Assembly (NCBI GenBank): GCA_947646735.1
Contig: CANTFK010000943.1
Span: 558,001-622,000, forward strand
Origin: Peronospora farinosa
Taxonomy: Eukaryota; Oomycota; Peronosporomycetes; Peronosporales; Peronosporaceae
Direction: 5' to 3'
Length of the DNA: 64,000 bases
Of this stretch, positions 56,336-64,000 are shown piece after piece. Position numbers and translations under genes: made by a program. The notes beneath the pieces were generated by a model. The model saw nothing but the letters and a program-made list of their open reading frames with translations, was not told the origin of the DNA and made no database searches. The number at the start of each line of letters is the position of its first letter. Positions within the stretch are counted from its first letter, which is position 1.

Positions 56336-58902
56336 ATGGAACAGCCTGCCATCGCCTCCCAGCCTCTCGCTGACCAGATGGAAACTGTCGCATCTGGTGC
56401 CCATCCCAAGAGCTCTCCTGGTCCCACTGTGTGCCCATCCTCATTTGAAAATTTGGATGGGTCGGGATCGCTCTCTGAAGAATTTTCGGCCTCTCTACCA
56501 GTTGCATCCACGTCTACGTCCACGGCTGAAACATCCGTTTCGTCTGCTCTTGAGCTGGTCGGCCATGATTACTCCGCGGACGTGTCGATGGTGGATGCGC
56601 TGGCTGAGCGTGCCCTGCATCAGCAAGTGGACGAGTCGATGGAGTCTGCGGTGCCACCACCCGTTGCCACCACGTCGCCACCAGCGGATCCACGACCGAC
56701 ACTGGCAGACGTGCTGTCACAACACGACCACATTCGTCGCGACCGTGCTGACAACGATGCTGCGCGACGTCGAGTGGAGACCCCAAAGCCACTCGCTTGC
56801 GATATTGAATGGATCGAGCGCCAGTACGCCGCTGGTGGCGATTGGTCGTTCATCGCGTCTCGCATGGATCAAGCTCGGCCGTATGTGCTTCCTCGCGCCA
56901 AGTACGACATGGTGATCGAGACTGGACGGACGCTTGCCAAGACTCCGCTCCAGAAAATTATGTCTTCGCTTTCGGGCAGAAACCATGGCAACGACTTTCT
57001 CGAAGACCTCTACAGCCGCTACGAGATAGGCCAGATCTCAAAGCTTCCCGGTGGCAATCTTCGAATGAAGGTGAAATCGAAGGAAGCTTGTCTGCAACTC
57101 GAACGGACGAAGGTGAACATCCTCGGTGGGGTCTACCTGTTCAAGGAGTTTGACATCCTTGGCGGCAAGTACTTCATCGACATCTCTAATGTCGACTCTG
57201 ACACGGATACGGATTTGATCATGCAGCGCTTGTTCCTGCTAGGGTGCAAGCCAGTGTATGACACCTTTCGAGAAGTGAACCTCGCGACTGGTATCACGTC
57301 TGCGACTTGGCGTGTGTACTTCTTGTCAAGTTCATGTCCCAGTGCCTTGTTGGTGAACGGCAGCGTCTGTGACCAAGTGTTGTTTGAGAATAAGCTGCAC
57401 CCGGCACACGGGAAGAACGCTCCTTTCCAGTCTGAGCGTCTGCCGTTTGGCTTTCGCTCGCAACACGGAATCGATTTGGGCACGACTGACGACGTCTTTC
57501 CGCCGTCTGCACCTGTGCCCGAGCCACCTCAGCATCATCACCAACCTCTAACACGGACGTACGCGCAAGCTGTAAATGCACCTGCACGACCGACGGCGAT
57601 AACCAAGCAAACCTCGCTTCAAAAGGCAGTTGAGGATGCGAAGAAACGGGATGGCCAGCTCCACCATGGAGCTCAGCATGGCAAGCCATCGGCTGCCAAT
57701 CAGCTCGCGATAATTCCAAGAAACACTTCGGGTGCGTTGTCAATCTCGACTTTCAGCGGATCTAACGGCAAAATTACTCCCCCTGGGAGTCCTAGAGCCA
57801 AGAATAAGCCCACGCTTTTGCTAACCAACGGCTCGAACGATGGCTTCGTCGCTCCGCCTAACAGAAAAAAACGCAATCGCAACGCGGTTGACTTCTCCAA
57901 CATGCTTGTCAAGCAATCCGCGCAGCCGCTTGACGGTATTGCCACCTCCAACTACTTCCTCGCCTTGCAGACGATGGAGGCCAAGTTTGAATTACGAGAC
58001 TTGACTACTGATAAGCAGTATGGAGTCCGTCATCAGGTACTACCTGTGGAAGTAAAGCGCCCTGACGTCATGAAGACTTCGACCGAGTCTTCGTTCTTCG
58101 TGGAAAAGCATCACACCAAGATCAGGAGAGCGGCAAAAGCCTCCTCGGTCCTTGAAGTGGCTGAGTCAATGCTAAATGACGAGAACACGGCGCTTCTTAA
58201 CATCCTCCCTGACTGTCTTGCCTCTGCAGACACGCAGGTTGATGGAGTAGGCCAGCTCCTCGAACACGTCACCAATCCTGACCACATCACCAAGTCGGCG
58301 ACCACTTCGCCTCTCGCCTTCAACAGTGCTATGTCGCTGAAAATGGTCGGCAATGGAAAGGAGATCGCTGAAGTCGCCCAGTTGCATGTCATTAACCGCG
58401 TGCTGTGTGCGACTCGTCCAAAGCATGACACCACCTTCAGTACGAAGTGGAAAAACACATGAAGACGGCAGTACCTTCCAAGCGCGGTGATATCTTCAAG
58501 ATGTGCGCTGCCTGGTGGACATCTTCGGATGAGATCACGGAACTTTCCCGTGCGAGGAAGGCTTTGGGCTTGTTCGAGCTCATGCTCATGTCCATCGCAC
58601 CAATTATCTTCTCCAACGATCACTGGATCCAGTATATTACGGGTCAAGCAGTTGAGTGGATTCCAGCGCATAACACACGGCTGCTTCACCCCAACACCCT
58701 CCTATGCCTGTTGCGATCCGAGCTTGGTGCTCACTGCATGCAGCACTGGCGGGAGGTCCAGTGGCAGGGGCCTCTTCTGGACGATTTGGAAAAACTTCGA
58801 GGGCTTGACGGGTTCTACCCGGCAGACTCTTCGGTGTTGCAGCTTCAAGTCGTTGAAGGAGGAGTTGTGCTGGTAGCAGGGGGTTTGGCCACTCGCTGCT
58901 AA
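56336..58902 (+). pseudogene. LINE copy C ORF1, one frameshift
   Basis: Starts MEQPAIASQPLADQ at 56336. The frame runs to 58462 and is broken near 58450, where an A run has five As against six in copy B; the rest continues from 58447 to the TAA at 58900. It also carries an 18-bp in-frame insertion (about 58263-58280, adding NPDHIT) not seen in A or B. Otherwise the same protein as copy B ORF1. Confidence 0.85.
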
Positions 58903-61900
58903 GGTCTCCTCAGCCTCAACATCTTGGAGCAATATTAGTGCTCTCACTGTGAACACTAATGGAATTAAACAGAACGGACATCTCTTTATCGAGAAGTTGA
59001 TCTCTAAGTACTCAGTATCGTGTGTCCAAGAGACCAAGTTCGGCGACAGTACGCACCTGGCCACTTTCAAGTTTCACCTCGACTCGTGTTTCGAGCACAA
59101 GATCTTTGTGGACGACCCCAACTCCCAGCTACATCGGCCGACGCGAGGGCGGCGCAATGGAGTTCTCACAATACTCCGCTCTGACTTCCCAGGCTTCGAT
59201 TCGGCTGTCGCTGTCCCAAGTGTGTCCATCCCCGGCCGCTATCTCGTCGTGAAAGTGATGGTCGAGGGGGCTCCCATTTACGTGCACAATGTCTATGCAC
59301 CTGTGGACAGACAGGAAAAACAACAATTTTTCTCCAGCTTGGTCACCGAGGAGTTCAACGACCATGCTACTCACTTCGTGTTGGGCGACCTGAACACTCC
59401 CCTAGACCCACGACTCGACTCTTCCAGTCCTGACTTGCGCTACGATCCGGGCCGTTCCAGCTGTCTTGAGTGGCTGGCACGGCTAGGTGTTGTTGATGCA
59501 TGGCGGATCCACTACGATAATAAGCGGGTGCTCACTGGGCCTCTTCCCCGGAAAAATCGGCTGGACTACATCATGCTGTCGAAGTCTTTCTGCGATCGCT
59601 TCTACCGTAACTCCGTGTATTTCACGCCACAGCATGCTGGCGATCACCTTGCTCACAGTGTAACTTTTCGGTCCGGCACTCAGCTGCATGGTCGTGGATA
59701 TTGGAAGTTTCCTCTCTACTTACTGGAATATCCGATGGTGGTGTCAGCTATCGAGAGAGAAGCAGAATCTGTCCGGGCTGTACTGCGCACCGCGTCTAAC
59801 CCGGGAAAGGTCTGGGAGAAGTGGAAAGCGAGCATCAAGTCCCAGCTTCAAGCCGTTCAGAATAGGCTCCGGCAGCAAGACACTCAAGCTATCGATGAGG
59901 CTAGGATCCAACTTGATCACGCTGCTGCTTGTTATCGTGTCGCTTCCAGTGATTCGACCCACGAACACTTTGACGAAGCAATGCGTAATTACCGCGAGAC
60001 AGTCACTCGGACTAGCCAGTACAACCAAGACACTGCCTTCGACTTCCAAGCAGCAAATTCTGAGAAATCGTCCAAGCACTTCTTCCGTCCGCTGGATACG
60101 AGCTTGAGACGGGTCTCGATCGAGGAGGTGGTGACACCGACTGGTACTGTCTCATCGAATCCTCACGAGATCTCTCTCCGTTTCCTGGAACACTGGGGTT
60201 CAGAGATGGGAGACCCCGCCAGTCCAGCAGGACGCGCTTCTCCACCTGGTGCTGTCATTCAACGCAAGCTTCTCGACTCAGTTACCCGCACTGTCTCGGA
60301 GGTAGACCACAATATCCTTAACGCACCAGTCTCAGCTGATGAGTTGGCGAGTGCGATCCGGCACATGAAAGCGACTTCATCTCCTGGCATGGACGGATTG
60401 ACGGCTGGTTTCTACCAGGTGGCTCCTGACATATTTGGTGAATGCTTGTCCATTGTTTTCAGCGCGTTGCTTCATTGCGGCGCACTGCTACCTTCGCAGC
60501 GTAAGTCGGCGGTAGTTCTTCTCCACAAGAAAGGGTCGCGGGCTGAACCTGGTAACTATAGACCTATTGCTCTCGTGCAGGTCGACGTGAAAGTCCTGTC
60601 GAAGGCACTGACCTACCGACTGCAACACGTTATCCCCGACTTGGTCCATCCGGACCAGAAAGGGTCTGTCAAAGGCCGGTCCATCCACCACCACATACGC
60701 TTTCTAGCTGACTTGCAAGACCTTGTGACAAGCCAGGAAGAAGAAGCGTATGCGCTGTTTCTAGATTTCGAGAAGGCTTTTGATCGCGTCAACTGGGACT
60801 ATATGTTCCGCCTGCTCGAGAAAATGGGTTTCGATAAGCAGTTTACGCAATGGATCCGGCTTCTCTACACGAATCCTCAAGCTCATCTCGTCATAAACCA
60901 GAACATTCAACCCGCGCTGTATCCGACTCGTGGAGTAAAACAGGGCGATACGTTGTCTGCTCTTCGATTCATCTTTACCATTGAACCTCTTGGCAATATG
61001 CTGCGGTCCCACGAGGAATATGGCGTGTGTATAAACGCAGACCACACCGCCACAAGCACGTTCTTTGCCGACGACTCGACGCTTCTAAGTAACTCGATTG
61101 CGCACCTGCAAGCCCAGCTTGTCGTTGTGGCGGAGTACTGCGACGGTTCAGGTGCCAAGCTCAACCTATCCAAGTCTACGCTGCTAGCGCTGAACAGGAA
61201 CCACGACTGTCCTTTACTCCCTGGTGTTTACGTATTGGGCCGTGTGGAGACGGTGAAATACCTAGGTATTCCGTTCGGGCAGTCATCGGTTGATCACGTT
61301 CTCGTGGATTCGCTCGAGCAACGCTTCTACGATGGCTTTAAACTGTGGCATCGACGGGCAAGGACGCTTCGGGGTCGCTTATTAGTCGCTCAAACCATGA
61401 TACTCTCTCTTCTGTGGCATTACACCCAGCACGTCTCCATTCCACGGACTATTGTGAAGCGGTGGCAGTCCATGCTGAACAAGTTTGTGCTCTGTCGAAA
61501 GCACGATCGTCATGAGTCGCACGTTCAGTTGATCCCAACCGATTTCCTGTACCAGCGCCGTGGCGATGGTGGGCTGGGTGTACCAAGCCTGGCAGCCCAT
61601 CTCAAGCGCCAGCGTCTCCAATTCCTTCTTCAGTTTATCAGCGCCGCGACAACGACACATATTCGGAACTGGACGAGAGCGAGTTCCGAACTGCTGAAGC
61701 TACTTCTTCCTTGCACGGATCGGTCAAGTGCCTTGGACTTCCTCTCCATCTCTTCGTTGCGCCATGGGAAACTAATCCGATGGTGGCTGGCTTCTGCATG
61801 GTGGAAAGCGACGTGGACATCATGGTACAAGATCCGGTGGACATTCACATGGCATGACCTTCCTCCTTGTGAGCGCGCATTGTATGGTCTTCACCAGCCA

Positions 61901-63040
61901 ATATGGTTCCACTCGGACGCCATGTTGCACTATGAGAGATCTTCGCGAACAACCACGGGCACAGCGCATCGTCGATGCATTGGTATGGTAGTCGAACCGC
62001 AACGGAGCTTCCGGCTACATGTGTCCAGAGTCTTCCGAGTGCGGTCGCTTGCTGACTTTATGCGCGATGGGGGTGTTTGGCCGTCGCGGCAAGACTTTGT
62101 GCAACGTCACATCGACTTCACACTTGGTTCAGTGCTGCCTGGACGACAGGCACATTGGCTGCGCGTGCTATACGTGGAGGCAACTCAGATCGTTGTGAGA
62201 CTCGGAGCGACGCATATGGTTTTACAGCCAGAGAGCAGTCGACGCCACCCTCTTCCATATCTTGGTTGCAGCAGTGGCGATAAGGTGTGCTTCATGCCAT
62301 CAATCCCGAAGTCTGCGCTGCTTCGCATCGTGTGGTCACCACAGCCACCGACAAAGCAGCATCCGATGACAATCCACTCCCAGCGTTTTGATGTGGGGAT
62401 GATCCGGACTTACGTGAAGTACAGCAAGCACCTGCAGAAGATCTTGCTCCCCGTGTTTGCAGATCTTCAATTTCGCCTAGCGTTCCGTCTTCTGCCAGTA
62501 CGCTCGCGCTTCTGGTTCCTGGAGGCGGCCAACCCGAGCATTCGTCTTTGCGTTCGTGTTGGGTGCGGCGCCATCGAGACCGAGCAGAATTTGTTCTTCG
62601 ATTGCACACTCGCAGTCCAGCTCTGGGAGCATGCTCACCGACTGATGTCGCCTTTCTTCCGGCTACGCGCGACATGGTTAGACATTGTGCTATCAAGAAA
62701 GCTACACGTTCATGACGAGTGGATGACCAGCGCGGAGGTGGTCTACGACGTCTGGCACACGCTTCGCGCGGTGACGCTCCACTTCCTCTGGAACGACCGC
62801 AACAGATGCCTCTTCGATGGGAGGCAACCCACGCCTACGCTTCCAGCCATGCAGGTCATCTTGACAACTGCTAGCGCACATTTCCGACACCGACTTCGTC
62901 GTTGTTACGATCCTGACCAACGGGCAAGGCAGCAAGCTCTTCTTGCTCGGATGTCACGAAATCAACTCTTCCACGACTTTCTCAGTCAATATTCAACGGC
63001 ACTGCAAGTCCGCCAGCGTGAGCTGCTCCCCCACGACTAG
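58877..63040 (+). CDS. LINE ORF2 polyprotein: APE endonuclease + reverse transcriptase + C-terminal zinc domain (copy C, open frame)
   Basis: 1,387 codons open from 58877, overlapping ORF1 by 26 nt. No ATG precedes the endonuclease; the first in-frame ATG is near 59258, inside that domain. Domains in order: APE-type endonuclease (NTNGIKQNG, SVSCVQETK, YVHNVYAP, HFVLGDLNTPLDP, RLDYIMLS, GDHLAHSVTF); a linker; RT (GNYRPIALVQVDVKVL, ALFLDFEKAFDRVNW, GVKQGD, catalytic FFADDSTLL); a long C-terminal part ending in a CCHC-type string (CVRVGCGAIETEQ..FFDC). The plan fits the L1/Tx1 group. Compared with copies A and B it has F-to-S in QKGFVKGRS and P-to-T plus L-to-R in GDPLSALLF, and, like B, Asn for the zinc-string His. 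So it is open but probably impaired. Confidence 0.88.
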   Translation, partial: QGVWPLAAKVSSASTSWSNISALTVNTNGIKQNGHLFIEKLISKYSVSCVQETKFGDSTHLATFKFHLDSCFEHKIFVDDPNSQLHRPTRGRRNGVLTILRSDFPGFDSAVAVPSVSIPGRYLVVKVMVEGAPIYVHNVYAPVDRQEKQQFFSSLVTEEFNDHATHFVLGDLNTPLDPRLDSSSPDLRYDPGRSSCLEWLARLGVVDAWRIHYDNKRVLTGPLPRKNRLDYIMLSKSFCDRFYRNSVYFTPQHAGDHLAHSVTFRSGTQLHGRGYWKFPLYLLEYPMVVSAIEREAESVRAVLRTASNPGKVWEKWKASIKSQLQAVQNRLRQQDTQAIDEARIQLDHAAACYRVASSDSTHEHFDEAMRNYRETVTRTSQYNQDTAFDFQAANSEKSSKHFFRPLDTSLRRVSIEEVVTPTGTVSSNPHEISLRFLEHWGSEMGDPASPAGRASPPGAVIQRKLLDSVTRTVSEVDHNILNAPVSADELASAIRHMKATSSPGMDGLTAGFYQVAPDIFGECLSIVFSALLHCGALLPSQRKSAVVLLHKKGSRAEPGNYRPIALVQVDVKVLSKALTYRLQHVIPDLVHPDQKGSVKGRSIHHHIRFLADLQDLVTSQEEEAYALFLDFEKAFDRVNWDYMFRLLEKMGFDKQFTQWIRLLYTNPQAHLVINQNIQPALYPTRGVKQGDTLSALRFIFTIEPLGNMLRSHEEYGVCINADHTATSTFFADDSTLLSNSIAHLQAQLVVVAEYCDGSGAKLNLSKSTLLALNRNHDCPLLPGVYVLGRVETVKYLGIPFGQSSVDHVLVDSLEQRFYDGFKLWHRRARTLRGRLLVAQTMILSLLWHYTQHVSIPRTIVKRWQSMLNKFVLCRKHDRHESHVQLIPTDFLYQRRGDGGLGVPSLAAHLKRQRLQFLLQFISAATTTHIRNWTRASSELLKLLLPCTDRSSALDFLSISSLRHGKLIRWWLASAWWKATWTSWYKIRWTFTWHDLPPCERALYGLHQPIWFHSDAMLHYERSSRTTTGTAHRRCIGMVVEPQRSFRLHVSRVFRVRSLADFMRDGGVWPSRQDFVQRHIDFTLGSVLPGRQAHWLRVLYVEATQIVVRLGATHMVLQPESSRRHPLPYLGCSSGDKVCFMPSIPKSALLRIVWSPQPPTKQHPMTIHSQRFDVGMIRTYVKYSKHLQKILLPVFADLQFRLAFRLLPVRSRFWFLEAANPSIRLCVRVGCGAIETEQNLFFDCTLAVQLWEHAHRLMSPFFRLRATWLDIVLSRKLHVHDEWMTSAEVVYDVWHTLRAVTLHFLWNDRNRCLFDGRQPTPTLPAMQVILTTASAHFRHRLRRCYDPDQRARQQALLARMSRNQLFHDFLSQYSTALQVRQRELLPHD

Positions 63041-63216
63041 CTGACGAATTCTTCGGCGTGAGAAAACTTCCGATTCCTGAATAATTTGAAAATTTTCTTT
63101 TCAATTTTTTTTGAAAATATGTCAATTTTCAATTTTCAAAAAAAAAAAAAACAAAAAAAAAACCGTACAATAGAGTATTATAGCATAAATTAGCTAGGCA
63201 GGTTGATTAGTCCCCT

Positions 63217-63237
63217 GTCTATACCAAAAATATAGAC
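63217..63237 (+). other. terminal hairpin of the LINE 3' end (copy C)
   Basis: GTCTATA-CCAAAAA-TATAGAC, a 7-bp perfect stem 9 nt from the 3' junction. The stem is unchanged in all five copies, while the loop varies (CCAAAAA, CCATAAAA, CCATACAA in LINE sense), suggesting a structure read by the element's reverse transcriptase. Confidence 0.7.
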
Positions 63238-63246
63238 AACCTTTCA

Positions 63247-63262
63247 ACTGAGCTATAGGGGC
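63247..63262 (-). repeat. tRNA-Thr 5' fragment (nt 1-16) at the 3' end of LINE copy C
   Basis: Reverse complement reads GCCCCTATAGCTCAGT. It does not match the tRNA-Trp 16-mer at the LINE 5' end (56234-56249). Confidence 0.88.
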
Positions 63263-63698
63263 AGACGTTCTCTTGCATCAACGAAATCACTTATACCACA
63301 TACAATCATAATACAAAAGCAAGACCAGCAGCTAAAACATGCCTCAAAACCCACTGTTGTCCGATTGCACGGACCCGATTTATCTTCTGCCAGCTCTAGG
63401 AATCTATACTTATCGATACAAAGCTTCGAAAGTCGATGCATATAGCTGTACCACCATCATCATGTACCGACCAATTACTTGACTGGGTTTTCGATCATGC
63501 AGTGAGATCTCCATCCCACACCCTTTCGATTTGGCAGATAGAAGCAAAAGCATCGTGTTGTGGTCGACGTGCGTCGGGATTCGAAGATCGTGTGAAACAA
63601 TGTGCAGTAGGCTGTGTGTGGTCTGGCGGGCGGGAAGTAGGCGTGCTGGTGCTTTGCGTGGGATGTTATTGATGTATGTTTTGATACTATTTGGTGTT
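63263..63698. repeat. tRNA-Thr/tRNA-Trp divergent spacer (inverted unit)
   Basis: Inverted copy of the spacer at 47008-47398, in the longer form also seen at 30807-31264. No gene is seen. Confidence 0.75.
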
Positions 63699-63770
63699 GG
63701 GGGAATAGCTCAGTGGTAGAGCGCTGGATTCCAGACCCAGCGGTCGGGGGTTCGATCCCCTCTTCCCTCA
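63699..63770 (+). tRNA. tRNA-Trp (anticodon CCA), copy 3
   Basis: Identical tRNA body to copies 1 and 2, now on the plus strand. Native upstream spacer retained, so this copy is an empty site. Confidence 0.9.
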
Positions 63771-63866
63771 TCCTTTGTTCTTTGAGTACTTCTTTGTGCG
63801 CTTTTGCCTGCAGAGAACAGCTCGCAAACCGCGGCAGGGTGACGGACACAGTCAACACGAGAAAAC

Positions 63867-63915
63867 AAAAGTGCGATACTTCTCGATTTATGCGTGTCAT
63901 CCTTGCGCAGGGGCC

Positions 63916-63946
<31 letters not shown>

Positions 63947-63970
63947 TACGGATGACCACCGAAGTGGTTC
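63867..63970 (-). ncRNA. U6: U6 spliceosomal snRNA, copy 3 (inverted)
   Basis: Same core as copies 1 and 2 on the minus strand. One change next to the 3' end shortens the terminator to T4 (GCACTTTTG). TATA (TTATAGG) falls on the last bases of the window, 63994-64000. About 31 bp present between U6 and tRNA-Trp in the other units are deleted here. Confidence 0.93.
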
Positions 63971-64000
63971 CTGTCAACAAGACGCGCCGCGCTCCTATAA

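Larger units (their letters stand above)
56250..63246 (+). mobile_element. LINE copy C (near full length, ~7.0 kb, plus strand)
   Basis: 5' end (ACTTCTCAATTTGCCGG) abuts tRNA-Trp; 3' end (hairpin, then ACAACCTTTCA) abuts a tRNA-Thr 16-mer at 63247. The two flanks thus come from different tRNA genes, so the copy is recombinant. Order: 86-bp 5' UTR, ORF1 (one frameshift), ORF2 (fully open), 3' UTR with an A14CA10 tract near 63140, hairpin. Confidence 0.93.
37691..64000. repeat. tandem tRNA/U6/LINE array: unit A, unit B, inverted unit C
   Basis: Unit order: spacer, tRNA-Thr fragment, LINE (-), tRNA-Thr, tRNA-Ser, U6, tRNA-Trp (-). Unit A runs about 37.7-47.0 kb and unit B about 47.0-56.25 kb; the tRNA-Thr genes are 9,242 bp apart. 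From 56.25 kb the same order continues in reverse, giving a head-to-head junction at tRNA-Trp copy 2. A and B differ by few substitutions. Confidence 0.9.

Noticed and set aside
63130..63165. The A14CA10 tract as the true LINE 3' end
   Set aside because: All copies share the same ~85 bp beyond it, up to the tRNA 16-mer, and copies 0 and D have only a short A-rich stretch there with AATAAA. The tract is an internal expansion; the terminus is at the tRNA junction.

Overview
The window looks like nuclear DNA of a stramenopile, most probably an oomycete (Peronosporales-like). This is inferred from compact intergenic regions, short introns (about 50-100 bp, mostly GTRNGT donors), a URC1-type GTP cyclohydrolase, degenerate Ty1/copia elements and a non-LTR retrotransposon family; the species cannot be named from the sequence.

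Left third (1-26.3 kb) is dense single-copy housekeeping DNA. In order it holds: a URC1-like GTP cyclohydrolase II (+), the AP-3 adaptor mu subunit (+), a CorA/MRS2-type Mg2+ transporter (+), an SMPD4-like protein (+), a DDT/PHD-like/bromodomain chromatin protein (-), adenylosuccinate lyase (-), a signal-peptide-bearing TPR + GT41 O-GlcNAc-transferase-like protein (+), a coiled-coil membrane protein (-), REV7/MAD2L2 (-), TFIIE beta (+) and a second CorA/MRS2 paralog (-) with the same exon phases as the first. Exon-intron structures are given where reading frames and splice sites agree.

26.5-30.8 kb is a decayed, 3'-truncated Ty1/copia element.

30.8-64 kb is a repeat landscape. It contains five copies (two fragments, three near-full-length) of one ~7 kb APE-type non-LTR retrotransposon (LINE), interleaved with genes for tRNA-Thr(CGT), tRNA-Ser(GCT), tRNA-Trp(CCA) and U6 snRNA. 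The tRNA/U6/LINE block is a tandem repeat of about 9.24 kb, followed by an inverted copy.

The central observation is that the LINE sits antisense to tRNA genes at a fixed place. Its 5' end abuts nucleotide 1 of an intact tRNA gene, and its 3' end abuts a separate copy of the first 16 nt of that tRNA (through the A box). So each insertion is flanked by a 16-bp target-site duplication that regenerates the whole tRNA gene. The same junction architecture is seen for tRNA-Thr (GCCCCTATAGCTCAGT) and tRNA-Trp (GGGGGAATAGCTCAGT), which share only the A-box half. This reads as a tRNA-gene-specific LINE whose copies have since been amplified, inverted and mixed by recombination. No copy here is fully intact.
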